DNA of 64,000 nucleotides from Pseudomonas salomonii (GCF_900107155.1 NZ_FNOX01000008.1:80480-144479), one strand, 5' to 3'; positions 27,545 to 37,184 are shown, counted from the stretch's first letter. Numbers and translations are program-made. Notes: generated from the sequence alone by a model not told the origin.

Positions 27545-28468
27545 TTACAGTGCAGCCAGTACCGCCTCGAGTTTCTCCTGGCCCCGCGCAAACTGGCGAA
27601 TGCCTTCGGCCAGCTTCTCGGTGGCCATCGCATCTTCATTCGACGCCCAACGGAACTGCGCTTCGGTCAATGGCTGGCGCGCTTCGCCTTCTGCGCCCGG
27701 CGCCAATTTGCGTTGCAGCACGCCGTTATCGTCAGCCAGTTTTTGCAGCAGGTCAGGGCTGATGGTCAGGCGGTCGCAACCGGCCAGTTCTTCGATCTGG
27801 CTCAAGGTGCGGAAGCTGGCGCCCATCACCACGGTGTCGATTGTGTTGGCCTTGTAGTAGTTGTAGATACGCGTCACCGACTGCACGCCTGGGTCTTCGG
27901 CACCGGTGTAGTCCAGGCCGGTGTTTTTGCGGTACCAGTCGTAGATGCGGCCCACGAACGGCGAGATCAAAAACACCCCGGCATCGGCGCAGGCCTGGGC
28001 CTGGGCGAAGGAAAACAGCAGGGTGAGGTTGGTCTGGATGCCGGCTTTTTCCAGGCGCTCGGCGGTGCGGATGCCTTCCCAGGTGGAGGCCAGTTTGATC
28101 AGCACGCGGTCGCGGCCGATACCGGCCTGGTCGTACAGGGCGATCAGCTGGTTGGCCTTGGCCCACAGCGCGTCTTCGTCGAACGACAAACGTGCGTCGA
28201 CTTCCGTGGAAATACGCCCCGGAATCACCTTGAGAATGCCCGCGCCCACCGACACCGCAAAGTGGTCGCAGGCCAGGTCCACATCGCCTTTGGACAGGTT
28301 CACCGCATTGCGCAGCAGCTCGGCGTATTCCGGGATGGCGGCGGCCTTGAGCAGCAGCGACGGGTTGGTGGTGGCATCCACCGGGCGCAGGCGGCTGATG
28401 GCTTCCAGGTCGCCGGTGTCGCAGACCACGGTGGTAAATTGCTTGAGTTGTTCGAGCTTGGACGTCAT
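27545..28468 (-). CDS. tal: Transaldolase
   Basis: 307 aa, typical for class I transaldolase B. It transfers a dihydroxyacetone unit between sugar phosphates in the pentose phosphate pathway. The Schiff-base lysine lies in RVLIKLASTWEG (about 130). The N-terminal VVCDTGDLEAI, the DATTNPSLLLKA motif (substrate Asp) and FLISPFVGRIYDWY are all intact. Start at ATG 28468. A monocistronic unit with the upstream intergenic region 28469-28813. Confidence 0.97.
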   Translation of the reverse strand: MTSKLEQLKQFTTVVCDTGDLEAISRLRPVDATTNPSLLLKAAAIPEYAELLRNAVNLSKGDVDLACDHFAVSVGAGILKVIPGRISTEVDARLSFDEDALWAKANQLIALYDQAGIGRDRVLIKLASTWEGIRTAERLEKAGIQTNLTLLFSFAQAQACADAGVFLISPFVGRIYDWYRKNTGLDYTGAEDPGVQSVTRIYNYYKANTIDTVVMGASFRTLSQIEELAGCDRLTISPDLLQKLADDNGVLQRKLAPGAEGEARQPLTEAQFRWASNEDAMATEKLAEGIRQFARGQEKLEAVLAAL

Positions 28469-28813
28469 GAGCGGCGGTCCCCAGGAAAAGAGTGAAGGGT
28501 AGCTGTTGTACCATTTCCAGGGCGCCCTGTTTACCGTGCGTAAACCTGTCGCGGCCTTAAGGCTTCCAAATCTGCACATCCTGCGCATCCACCGCCTTGG
28601 CGTAAGGCGTGCCCGTCATCACCGCGATTTTTTTGCGAAATAGCGCCAAGCTTGGAGTTATGAAAAAGCATTCGATAAATACTCTTTCGATCTGAGCTTA
28701 GGGCACTTTTTGTAACATCCGACCAATCGGGCATAACCATAGAGTTATATGATTCTTTCATAATTGTGTGTGATTAATATAATCAAAGGCGAATTTTCCC
28801 GCGAAGACGCTTT
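28469..28813. other. Divergent intergenic region between tal and the FMN monooxygenase
   Basis: 345 bp without a convincing gene. The right half (about 28680-28800) is AT-rich and holds GATTA-ATA-TAATC, a perfect palindrome at 28772-28784, 30 bp before the monooxygenase start. This could be a regulator site (LysR or CysB-like). A 76-codon minus-strand frame here is not supported. Confidence 0.5.
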
Positions 28814-30133
28814 ATGACCACACGCCGCCAGATCCATTTGTCAGCCTTCCTGTTAAGCGGCCCGGTGGTGCACAGCCACGCGGTATGGCGCCACCCCGAA
28901 ACCGTCGGCAATTACCTCGACCCCGAGTACTACACGCGTATCGCCAAGGTTGTGGAAGAAGGCCTGTTCGATTTCCTGTTCTTCGCCGATCGCCTGGCCG
29001 TGGGCGACCAGATGGGCGGCTCCCGTGAGTTTGCCTTGCGCTACGGCGCCCAGGACGCCACGCGCCTGGACCCGTTGCCGATCCTGTCGTACCTGATCGG
29101 CCAGACCACCCGGCTTGGGCTGGGCGCGACCCGCTCCACCACCTATTACGAACCGGCGCATATTGCCCGCGAGTTTGCCACCCTGGACCACCTGTCCAAG
29201 GGCCGCGCGGCGTGGAATATCGTCACCTCGATGAACGACAGCGAAGGGCGTTTGTTCGGCAAGGCCAAGCACCTGGAGCACGACCTGCGCTACGACCGCG
29301 CCGATGAGTTTGTCGAGGTCGCGCTGAAACTCTGGAACAGCTGGGGCAAGGACGCGCTGAAGCTCGACCGCGAAAGCGGGGTGCTTGCCGACCCGGCATT
29401 GATTACCTCGGTGCAACACCAGGGCGAGTGGTTCCGGGTCGAAGGCCCACTGAATATCCCGCGTTCGCCCCAGGGCCGGCCGGTGCTGATCCAGGCCGGT
29501 TCGTCCGGGCGTGGTCGGCGCTTTGGCGCACGGTGGGCCGAGGCGATTTTTACCATTCACCCGCACCTGGCGGCGATGCGGGCGTTTCGCGATGACGTGC
29601 GCGCCCAGGTGGTGCAACAAGGCCGCGCCGCCGACAGCTGCAAAATACTCACGGCGGTGATGCCGTTCATTGGCGGCAGCGAAGCCGAAGCCCGCGCCAA
29701 GCGCGACCAGCACAACGCTCTGGCGCGGCCGGAGTTGGGGCTGGTGACACTGGCTTCGCAATTGAATGTGGACCTGTCGCCGTTCCCGTTGTCGGCCACC
29801 CTGGCCGAGGTGGCGCAGTCGCCGCTGATCCACCCGGCGGCCGCTGAAAAGCTGCTGATGCAAGGCGCTGAGCTGACCCTGGAACAACTTGGCCGGATCT
29901 TCGCCAGCAGCGTGCGCGTGCCGCAACTGGTGGGTACCGGCGCGCAGATCGCCGACCAATTGGCCGAGCTGTTCAAGCAAGGCGGTTGCGACGGCTTTGT
30001 GATTTCGCCGGGGTACTTGCCGGGCTCGTTCACCGAATTTGTCGAGAGCGTGATTCCGCATTTGCAGCGCAAGGGCCTGTTCCGCACCGCGTACGAAGGC
30101 TCGACGCTGCGTGAGCACCTGGGGCTGGACTGA
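28814..30133 (+). CDS. FMN-dependent monooxygenase, NtaA/SnaA/DszA family
   Basis: 439 aa, a luciferase-like TIM barrel of the two-component flavin monooxygenases. Family segments: GLFDFLFFADRLAV near 50, LDHLSKGRAAWNIVTSMND near 135, and GRPVLIQAGSSGRGRRF near 225. These enzymes need FMNH2 from a separate reductase, which is not nearby. Neighbouring sulfonate/nitrate-type transporter genes suggest oxidative desulfurisation or cleavage of an imported organosulfur compound. Confidence 0.88.
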   Translation: MTTRRQIHLSAFLLSGPVVHSHAVWRHPETVGNYLDPEYYTRIAKVVEEGLFDFLFFADRLAVGDQMGGSREFALRYGAQDATRLDPLPILSYLIGQTTRLGLGATRSTTYYEPAHIAREFATLDHLSKGRAAWNIVTSMNDSEGRLFGKAKHLEHDLRYDRADEFVEVALKLWNSWGKDALKLDRESGVLADPALITSVQHQGEWFRVEGPLNIPRSPQGRPVLIQAGSSGRGRRFGARWAEAIFTIHPHLAAMRAFRDDVRAQVVQQGRAADSCKILTAVMPFIGGSEAEARAKRDQHNALARPELGLVTLASQLNVDLSPFPLSATLAEVAQSPLIHPAAAEKLLMQGAELTLEQLGRIFASSVRVPQLVGTGAQIADQLAELFKQGGCDGFVISPGYLPGSFTEFVESVIPHLQRKGLFRTAYEGSTLREHLGLD

Positions 30134-30144
30134 ATGCGTTCTAT

Positions 30145-30232
30145 GTGGGAGTTGGCTTGCCTGCGATAGCGGTGGGTCAGTTTGCATCGTTGTCGGCTGA
30201 CACTGCGCTATCGCAGGCAAGCCAGCTCCCAC
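30145..30232. repeat. REPIN-type palindrome
   Basis: GTGGGAGTTGGCTTGCCTGCGATAGC is mirrored by GCTATCGCAGGCAAGCCAGCTCCCAC with a 36-bp centre. Between the monooxygenase and the binding protein, so it may uncouple the two transcripts. Confidence 0.92.
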
Positions 30233-30285
30233 ATTAGGGCGGCGGTGTTTTTTATTGGGTACATCAATTTAAAGGGATATTGCGC

Positions 30286-31344
30286 ATGGCTGCTTTCGAT
30301 CACTTGACCCGTCGCCGCTTGCTCGGCATGGCAGGCATTTCCATGGCCGGCCTGGCGCTGCCCAGCCTGGGCTTTGCGGCCGACGAGCACGCCGGGCACG
30401 GCACGCCTGCGGAACCAGCAGGCACCGGCGCGTTCATCCGCCTCGACTCGCCGCGCAAGCTCAAACTGGCGGTCAACCTCAACGCTGTGTGCCTGGCACC
30501 CGTGGTGATCGCCCACGGCCAGGGATTTTTCAGCAAACACAACCTTGATGTAGAGCTGGTCAACTTCGGCAACTCCACCGAAGTGCTGCTCGAAGCCATC
30601 GCCACCGGCAAGGCGGATGCCGGCATCGGCATGGCGCTGCGTTGGCTCAAGGCGCTGGAACAAGGCTTTGACGTCAAGCTCACGGCCGGCACCCACGGCG
30701 GTTGCTTGCGCTTGCTGAGTGCCGCGAACGGTGGCGTGAATAAGCTGGAGGACCTCAAGGGCAAGGCCATCGGCGTCACCGACATGGCCAGCCCCGACCG
30801 CAATTTCTTCTCGATCCTGCTGAAAAAGCACGGCGTCGACCCGGTGCGCGATGTGGAGTGGCGCCTGTACCCGGCCGACCTGCTGGGCACCGCGCTGGAG
30901 CGTGGCGAAGTGCAGGCGGTCAGCGGCAGTGACCCGTTCATGTACCGCCTGATCAAGTCCGGCGTGGCGCGGGAGTTGTCCACCAACCTGGTGGAGGAAT
31001 ACGCCAACCTCAGCTGCTGCGTGGTCGGCGTCACCGGCAAGCTGGTACGTGAAGACAAGCGCGTGGTGGCGGCGCTGACCCAGGCGATTCTGGAGGCCCA
31101 TGATTATTCCGTGCAGCACCCCGAAGAGGTCGCCAAGGGCTTCCAGGCCTATGCGCTCAATACTACGACAGAAGAAGTGCAGGCGATCCTGCACGATCAC
31201 ACCCACGGTCACCATGCGGTCGGCGCGGCATTGACGCAGGAAATCACCACCTATGTCACCGACCTGAAAACCGTCGAGGTGATCAGCAAGGGCACCGACC
31301 CGGTGGAGTTTGCCAAGGAGATCACCGCTGATGTCTTCAGTTGA
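30286..31344 (+). CDS. ABC substrate-binding protein, sulfonate/nitrate type, Tat signal
   Basis: 352 aa from ATG 30286 (AAAGGGAT upstream). The N-terminus TRRRLLGMAGISMAGLALP is a twin-arginine signal, unusual for binding proteins, and is followed by a short His-rich stretch (DEHAGHGTPAE). The mature part has KLKLAVNLNAVCLAPVVIAHGQGFF, and a second His cluster HDHTHGHHAVG lies near residue 305. It overlaps the permease gene by 14 nt. The His clusters raise the possibility of metal or metal-chelate binding alongside the organosulfur context. Confidence 0.85.
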   Translation: MAAFDHLTRRRLLGMAGISMAGLALPSLGFAADEHAGHGTPAEPAGTGAFIRLDSPRKLKLAVNLNAVCLAPVVIAHGQGFFSKHNLDVELVNFGNSTEVLLEAIATGKADAGIGMALRWLKALEQGFDVKLTAGTHGGCLRLLSAANGGVNKLEDLKGKAIGVTDMASPDRNFFSILLKKHGVDPVRDVEWRLYPADLLGTALERGEVQAVSGSDPFMYRLIKSGVARELSTNLVEEYANLSCCVVGVTGKLVREDKRVVAALTQAILEAHDYSVQHPEEVAKGFQAYALNTTTEEVQAILHDHTHGHHAVGAALTQEITTYVTDLKTVEVISKGTDPVEFAKEITADVFS

Positions 31345-32320
31345 TGCAACCACCCTGAACCCAAGCCTGGCATTCAAGGCCGGCTGGCAGGGCGCAACGG
31401 TGGTGGCTGCCTGGGTGGCCGTGGCGCTGTTGATCAGCTATTGGCCCAATGCCGTGCGCAACTGGCCAATGACCCAGGGGCTGGCCAATGTGTGCGTGGC
31501 GGTGGCTGCGCTGTTCATCGTGTTGAGCCTGCTGGGGCGGCGTTTTTCGCGGCTCGGCCAGCGCTTGAAAAACGCCGGGCCGTGGCTGATTGCCTTGCCC
31601 GTGTTGCTGGGTATCTGGGAGCTGCTCACCGCCAAGCTGGCGCTGCTGCCGGTGCCGTTTTTTGCGCCGCCCCAGGCCTTGCTCGCGGTGTATATCGAAG
31701 ACTATGCGCGCCTGGCCGACAGTCTGCTGCATTCGGCCTTGCTGCTGGGTTCGGGCGTGGCGTTGGGCGCTGCTACCGGGTTTGTCGCGGGCGTCTCCAT
31801 CGGCTGGTCCACGCGCATCGGCTATTGGTTGCACCCGGTGCTGCGCATCCTCGGGCCGGTGCCGTCGACGGCATTGCTGCCACTGTGTTTTTTCCTGTTT
31901 CCCAGCAGTTGGAGCGCGAGTGTGTTCCTGATCGCGCTGGCCACCTGGTTTCCGGTCACGGTGCTGACCTGGTCCGGCGTGGCGAGTGTCGATAAAGCTT
32001 ATTACGACGTGGCGCGCACCTTGGGTGCCAAGCCGGGTTTCCTGATTTTCAAAGTGGCGATTCCCGCCGCGTTGCCCCACGTGTTTGTCGGCCTGTTCAT
32101 GGGTTTGGGCGCCTCGTTTTCGACCTTGGTGGTGGCCGAAATGATGGGGGTTAAATCCGGTATCGGCTGGTACTTGCAGTGGGCCCAGGGTTGGGCCGCC
32201 TACGCGAATATGTACGCGGCCCTGTTGATCATGGCGCTGGCGTGTTCGGGGTTGATCACCGGGTTGTTCCTGGTGCGTGACCGGTTGTTGGCCTGGCAGA
32301 AAGGAGCGATGAAATGGTAG
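31331..32320 (+). CDS. ABC permease, SsuC/TauC type with extra N-terminal helices
   Basis: 329 aa. Two hydrophobic helices (about 17-40 and 48-66) precede the usual six-helix core, making it about 60-70 residues longer than typical SsuC. The EAA region reads YYDVARTLGAKPGFLIFKVAIPAALP. Start ATG 31331 lies inside the end of the binding-protein gene. Confidence 0.87.
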   Translation: MSSVDATTLNPSLAFKAGWQGATVVAAWVAVALLISYWPNAVRNWPMTQGLANVCVAVAALFIVLSLLGRRFSRLGQRLKNAGPWLIALPVLLGIWELLTAKLALLPVPFFAPPQALLAVYIEDYARLADSLLHSALLLGSGVALGAATGFVAGVSIGWSTRIGYWLHPVLRILGPVPSTALLPLCFFLFPSSWSASVFLIALATWFPVTVLTWSGVASVDKAYYDVARTLGAKPGFLIFKVAIPAALPHVFVGLFMGLGASFSTLVVAEMMGVKSGIGWYLQWAQGWAAYANMYAALLIMALACSGLITGLFLVRDRLLAWQKGAMKW

Positions 32321-33102
32321 CGCTGGCACAGGCAGTCCAACCCTCGTCGGGGCTGGCGCTGCGCATTGAAAACCTCAGCCATGGCTTTGCACTGGACGGG
32401 CAGCATTTGCCGGTATTGGAGCGGGTTTCCCTGGAGGTGGCGCCCGGTGAGTTCGTGGCGTTGCTCGGGCCTTCGGGCTGCGGCAAATCCACTTTGCTGC
32501 GCCTGGTGGCCGGGTTGGAACCGGCTGACTCCGGGCGTTTGCTGGCCGACGGGCACGCCATCAAAGGCCCCGACCCGAGCCGCGTGGTGGTGTTCCAGGA
32601 CCCGACCCTGTACCCGTGGCGCCGCGTGTGGGACAACGTCGCACTGGGCCTGGAGGCTCAAGGCTTGCTCAAGACCCACTCGGCCAAGGTCGATCAAGCC
32701 CTGGAAAAAGTCGGCCTCGGCCCGTTCGCGCGCGCTTATCCTCGGCAACTCTCTGGCGGCATGGCCCAGCGCGTGGCGCTGGCCCGTGCGTTGGTCAACC
32801 AGCCACGGTTGCTGATCCTGGATGAACCCCTGGGCAAGCTGGACTCGCTGACGCGCATCACCCTGCAAAAGGAGCTTATCGACCTGTGGCAGCGCCAGGG
32901 TTACACGGCGCTGCTGGTGACCCACGACGTGGAAGAAGCCCTGCTGCTGGCCAACCGCGTGATCGTATTCAGCGACCGCCCGGCGAAGATCCAGGCGCAG
33001 TTGACCATCGATCGGCCGTACCCCCGGCATCGCGATGATGCCTATCTGGTGGATTTGCGCCGGCAGATTATGGGGTTGTTGGGGTTGGGGGAGAGCTGGT
33101 AG
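32314..33102 (+). CDS. ABC ATPase, SsuB/TauB type
   Basis: 262 aa. Walker A GPSGCGKST, Q-loop VVVFQDPTLYPW, signature LSGGM, Walker B LLILDEP and the H-loop THD are all canonical. It overlaps the permease stop by 7 nt. It completes a binding protein-permease-ATPase importer and should be cotranslated with the permease. Confidence 0.93.
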   Translation: MVALAQAVQPSSGLALRIENLSHGFALDGQHLPVLERVSLEVAPGEFVALLGPSGCGKSTLLRLVAGLEPADSGRLLADGHAIKGPDPSRVVVFQDPTLYPWRRVWDNVALGLEAQGLLKTHSAKVDQALEKVGLGPFARAYPRQLSGGMAQRVALARALVNQPRLLILDEPLGKLDSLTRITLQKELIDLWQRQGYTALLVTHDVEEALLLANRVIVFSDRPAKIQAQLTIDRPYPRHRDDAYLVDLRRQIMGLLGLGESW

Positions 33103-33112
33103 TTGTCGGTCT

Positions 33113-33165
33113 GATCGTTCCCACGCTCTGCGTGGGAATGCCGCTTGGGGCGCTCCGCGTCCCGC
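33113..33165. repeat. Half unit of the GATCGTTCCCACGC repeat
   Basis: GATCGTTCCCACGCTCTGCG through CGCTCCGCGTCCCGC; the right half of the palindrome seen in other copies is missing. Confidence 0.8.
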
Positions 33166-33252
33166 ACCCCCACAGCCTGACTGCATAGTCCTTGACACCG
33201 CCAACCCCAACGCGCAAGGATCAACTCAATTTTAGAAAATTGAGTTTCAGCC

Positions 33253-34605
33253 ATGGCGAGAATCCATAAGCCAACCGAATTCGCCGACTTGTTAAAGCAA
33301 TATGGCCTGGAGGTTTTCGAGCTGGCGCGCGTCTACAAAGCGGTCGACGGCAAAGGTCGATACTTGCACTGGGATGAATTTCGTCGATATCCCGCGCCGG
33401 GCATCAATAAAGACGCTGCTTGGGCCGCGATCAAAATGTCGCGGGCCTGCGCAAGCAAGACCCTCGAACTGCGCAGCGAGTGCGGCAGCCCTTTTTTTGT
33501 GTGCACCACGGACTTCTGTGATGCGGTCGTTCACGCCGTAGAGTCGCTGACGTCCAGGTTGGGCGGGGCGGCGGCGTCGTCTCCTCAATACCGGGATAAC
33601 ACCCGCTACCTGGTTGACGCCTTGATGATGGAGGAAGCCATCTCCAGCGCCCAACTGGAAGGCGCCGCGACGACCCGTAAAATCGCCAAGGACATGTTGG
33701 CCAAGGAACGCCCGCCTCAAGATGATGATGAGCGGATGATCCTGAACAACTATCAACTGATGAAGCATGCCAAATACAACAAGGACGAAAGTCTGTCGCT
33801 CGGGTTGATCTGCGAGTTTCATGGCATTGCCACGGCGGGCATTGATGAGGCGCATGTTCATCCGGGGGCCATCAGGGACGAAGACGATGTGTTTGTCGGC
33901 GGTGCGGGCAATGACATTGTGCATCAGCCGCCCAAGGCCGCCTTGCTGCCAGCCAGGCTTGAAGCGCTCTGCCGGTTTGCCAATGAGCGGCATGATGGGC
34001 AGGAGGGCAGGCACTTTATCCACCCAGTGGTGAAAGCCATCATCCTGCATTTCATGCTGGGCTATGAGCATCCGTTCAGGGACGGGAACGGGCGCACCGC
34101 ACGCGCTTTGTTTTATTGGTTCATGCTCAAAAGTGGTTACTGGCCGTTTGAATATATTTCTATCAGCACGCTGCTTAAAGAGGCGCCAATGCACTATGGG
34201 CGTTCCTATGTCTACACGGAAACCGACGCCTTCGACCTGACCTATTTCGTGATTTACCAACTGCGCGTCATTGAACGTGCAATGCAAGCGTTCATGACGT
34301 ATTTCGAGGCCAAAAGGAAAGAAGCCACCGAGCTGATGGGCTGGCTGGATACGCTTGAATTGAAAGATGCACTCAATTATCGGCAGGGGCATTTCCTTAA
34401 AAAGGTGCTGCAATACCCAGGGCGTACCTTCACGCCCAAGGAGATCACCCATGACTATGACGTTTCGGAAAATACCGCGCGTAAGGACCTGGAGAAGTTG
34501 GTCGGCATGAAGGTGTTGTTCAAGGTCCAGGAAGGCAAAAGCTTCCTTTATCTGGCCAGGGATGACGCCGAAGCCAACCTGAAGAAACTCGCATCCAAGG
34601 CCTAG
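33253..34605 (+). CDS. Fic-domain protein with N-terminal inhibitory motif
   Basis: 450 aa. The catalytic motif HPFRDGNGR (273-281) is perfect, so AMP transfer (AMPylation) or a related nucleotide modification is expected. SAQLEG at 132-137 fits the autoinhibitory (S/T)xxxE(G/N) motif placed N-terminal to the core (class II), with Glu136 expected to block ATP. A C-terminal winged-helix-like region (about 380-430; FTPKEITHDYDVSENTARKDLEKLV) suggests DNA binding. It is a stand-alone gene with somewhat lower GC than its neighbours and no antitoxin gene beside it. The target is unknown. Confidence 0.9.
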   Translation: MARIHKPTEFADLLKQYGLEVFELARVYKAVDGKGRYLHWDEFRRYPAPGINKDAAWAAIKMSRACASKTLELRSECGSPFFVCTTDFCDAVVHAVESLTSRLGGAAASSPQYRDNTRYLVDALMMEEAISSAQLEGAATTRKIAKDMLAKERPPQDDDERMILNNYQLMKHAKYNKDESLSLGLICEFHGIATAGIDEAHVHPGAIRDEDDVFVGGAGNDIVHQPPKAALLPARLEALCRFANERHDGQEGRHFIHPVVKAIILHFMLGYEHPFRDGNGRTARALFYWFMLKSGYWPFEYISISTLLKEAPMHYGRSYVYTETDAFDLTYFVIYQLRVIERAMQAFMTYFEAKRKEATELMGWLDTLELKDALNYRQGHFLKKVLQYPGRTFTPKEITHDYDVSENTARKDLEKLVGMKVLFKVQEGKSFLYLARDDAEANLKKLASKA

Positions 34606-34611
34606 GTGCGC

Positions 34612-35154
34612 TTAAACCTGCTCCTGCGCCCGCAACTGCACGCTCATCTCATCACAACTGTTTGCCCAGTCGCTCAGCCACTGCGGCATGGGCGGTGACG
34701 CTTCGGCCAGCCCGAGTTCGCGCACAAAGTCGGCCGGGGGCAGGGTGCCCTTGGCGCAGCGGAACAGGCCGCGCATCACCACCACGCCCACCACTCGGCC
34801 CCGGCTGACAAAACGGTGCTCCATCAGGCTCCATTTGTGGTCCCAGCCGAGCATGCGGGTGTGTACCTCGAACACTTCAAACAGCTTCAGCTCGCGGCGG
34901 AACTTGCCCCAGGTGTCGCCCACGATGGGCATTGCCTTGTTGCGCAGGGCCACGCGAAAAGCGCCGGTACGCAGCACGAAATCCATCCGCGCAACGTCTG
35001 CCAGGGTGAAATACCGGCCATTGGTGACGTGCCGGTTGAGGTCAAGGTCCAGCGGCCACACGCGCATGCGCACCACCGTGGTGTCCAACGCCTGCACGGG
35101 CTTGCGCCAGGGGCGACGGAACAACATAAACAGCAATCGAAACCAGAGATTCAT
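34612..35154 (-). CDS. Acyl-CoA thioesterase-like protein (hotdog fold, THEM6-type)
   Basis: 180 aa. The N-terminal hydrophobic and basic stretch MNLWFRLLFMLFRRPW may anchor it to the membrane. DLDLNRHVTNGRYFTLADVAR near 36-56 is the hotdog-fold motif of the 4-hydroxybenzoyl-CoA thioesterase-like group. It converges on the Fic gene with a 6-bp gap. Confidence 0.82.
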   Translation of the reverse strand: MNLWFRLLFMLFRRPWRKPVQALDTTVVRMRVWPLDLDLNRHVTNGRYFTLADVARMDFVLRTGAFRVALRNKAMPIVGDTWGKFRRELKLFEVFEVHTRMLGWDHKWSLMEHRFVSRGRVVGVVVMRGLFRCAKGTLPPADFVRELGLAEASPPMPQWLSDWANSCDEMSVQLRAQEQV

Positions 35155-35260
35155 ACACGTGCCAGGCAGTTGATCAGAAGCCGCACTGTACGGAGCCGGA
35201 ATCGGCTAAGGTAGGTGCGCAAATGACTTATTACATGCGAAAAACGCAAACAGGCTTTTT

Positions 35261-36217
35261 ATGCACATTACCTTGCTCCTGGCCGATGATTGTTCTGCCG
35301 CCAACGCCACCCTCGTCCTGGAAATGCTCAGCGCCGCCAATCTGTTTGCCGACAGCCCACCCTTTGAGGTGGTGGTGGTCTCCCTGGACGGCCAGCCCGT
35401 CACCACTTGGAGCGGGCAGTGCATGCAGGTGGCGTGCGCGGCGGCGCAGGTGCGCCGCACCGACCTGATCCTGATCCCCGGTTTCCTGTTTACCCTCAAG
35501 CAGGCGTTGCCCACCTTTCCTGCCTACGGCCCGTGGTTGCGCGAGCAATATGCCCAGGGCGCGGTGTTGGCATCGATGTGCACCGCAGCTTTTTTGCTGG
35601 CCGAAAGCGGCCTGTTGCAAGGCTTGCGCGCTACCACCCACTGGGCGTTTGCCGAGCTGTTCCGGCGCCGTTACCCCGACGTGACCCTGGAGGACGCGCA
35701 GATCCTGTGTGAAGAAAACCGCGTGATCACCAGCGGTGGCGCCAGCGCGGCGATGGACCTGATGCTGCACCTGATCCGCCGCTTCGGTTCACCAGAGCTT
35801 GCGCAGACCTGTGGCAAATACCTGCTGATCGACGGCGTGCGTACCGAGCAGTCGGTGTACGCCCTGTGGTCGTTGCCCAAGAACCACGGCGACGGCGAGA
35901 TCCTGCGGGTGCAGCATTGGCTGGAGCAGCACTTTGCCCAGGCGTTGGTGATTGACGACGTGGCGCGGCGCTTTGGCTTTGGTGTGCGCAATTTCAAGCG
36001 GCGTTTCAAGGAGGCGACTGGCTATACGCCCGTGGTCTATGTGCAAACCCTGCGCCTGGAACGGGCCAAGCAGATGCTGGAGTCCACGCGCATGACCCTC
36101 GAAAGCATCACCTACGCGGTGGGGTATGAAGACAGTAATTCGTTTCGCCGCCTGTTCCAGCAGCGCGTGGGGATGCTGCCGGCGGCGTATCGCAAGAAAT
36201 TCCTCGCCACGGCCTGA
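35261..36217 (+). CDS. GlxA-type AraC regulator with DJ-1/PfpI domain
   Basis: 318 aa. A DJ-1/PfpI-like domain at 1-185 has a nucleophile-elbow-like SMCTAAFLLAESG near 105-118, and an AraC helix-turn-helix domain occupies about 215-315. The group regulates catabolism of quaternary amines and related compounds. Its stop is one base from the stop of the convergent LysR gene. No target operon is obvious. Confidence 0.88.
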   Translation: MHITLLLADDCSAANATLVLEMLSAANLFADSPPFEVVVVSLDGQPVTTWSGQCMQVACAAAQVRRTDLILIPGFLFTLKQALPTFPAYGPWLREQYAQGAVLASMCTAAFLLAESGLLQGLRATTHWAFAELFRRRYPDVTLEDAQILCEENRVITSGGASAAMDLMLHLIRRFGSPELAQTCGKYLLIDGVRTEQSVYALWSLPKNHGDGEILRVQHWLEQHFAQALVIDDVARRFGFGVRNFKRRFKEATGYTPVVYVQTLRLERAKQMLESTRMTLESITYAVGYEDSNSFRRLFQQRVGMLPAAYRKKFLATA

Positions 36218-36218
36218 A

Positions 36219-37082
36219 TCAGCGACGTAGCTGCGCCTGCGCTTCAATGCATTCCACCAGAAATTCCATCACCACTTTCACCGATGGTGAGCGGCGCATG
36301 TCCGGGTAGACCGTCAGCCAGATATCACGCACCGGGCCGTCGCTGGGCGTGGGCAACCGCATCAACAGCGGGTCGGCATCGCCCACCAGGGTGGGCAGCA
36401 CCACTGCGCCGACCTGCGCACGGGCGGCCATTTGCTGGGTGATCAACTCGCTGGCGGCAAACACCACGGGGCGCGGGCCGCGCAGTTGATGCAGCCAGGC
36501 TTGCTGGGGCAGGTGATCGCGGCTGGGGTCGTAGGCGATGAAGGTCCATTGCGCCGCCGGCAAGTGCTCGAGCGCAGGTGCGGCGTATAAGCCGAAGCGC
36601 ACCACGCCGACCTTGCGCCGCACCAGGGCTGCTTCGTCGGGGCGCGCGGTGCGCAAGGCGATGTCGGCTTCGCCCTTGTCCAGCGCAGCCAGTTGAGTGG
36701 ACGGCATCAGCACCAGGTTCAGCTGCGGGTAGTGGGCGCGTAAACGCGCAAGCTGAGGGGCGACGCAGTGATTGGCGATGGACGGCGGGCAACTGACGCG
36801 CACAGTGCCGGCCAGTTCGATGGAGGCAACACGCGACAAACGCATCACCTGCGTGGCCATATCGCCCATGCCCGCCGCTACTTGCGCCAAGGCCAGGCCT
36901 TGCGCCGTGAGCGGGCGGCTGCGGGGCAGGCGGTCCACCAGTTTTACGCCCAGGGCTTTTTCCAGCGCATCGACCCGGCGCCCGACGGTGGCGTGCTCCA
37001 CCTGCAACTCGCGGGCGGCGGCCGATAGCGACTGGGTGCGGGCCAACACGGTGAAGTAGTAGAGGTCCTGCCAATCGAACAT
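36219..37082 (-). CDS. LysR-family regulator
   Basis: 287 aa from ATG 37082. N-terminal winged helix (DLYYFTVLARTQSLSAAARELQVEHATVGRRV) and a substrate-binding domain (from about 90). Divergent from the quinone reductase gene, with starts 103 bp apart, so regulation of that gene is likely. Confidence 0.92.
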   Translation of the reverse strand: MFDWQDLYYFTVLARTQSLSAAARELQVEHATVGRRVDALEKALGVKLVDRLPRSRPLTAQGLALAQVAAGMGDMATQVMRLSRVASIELAGTVRVSCPPSIANHCVAPQLARLRAHYPQLNLVLMPSTQLAALDKGEADIALRTARPDEAALVRRKVGVVRFGLYAAPALEHLPAAQWTFIAYDPSRDHLPQQAWLHQLRGPRPVVFAASELITQQMAARAQVGAVVLPTLVGDADPLLMRLPTPSDGPVRDIWLTVYPDMRRSPSVKVVMEFLVECIEAQAQLRR

Positions 37083-37184
37083 CGGGTTATTTCCGCACAG
37101 AGGCTGGGAGGGATTGGGGAATATTCCAACCGAATAAACCCTTTTACCATGGCCGCTTCCCAGTGCAAACGGAGTTGTTCCCTG

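Noticed and set aside
28531..28761. 76-codon minus-strand frame upstream of tal
   Set aside because: No RBS, spans an AT-rich promoter-like region, and has no family resemblance.
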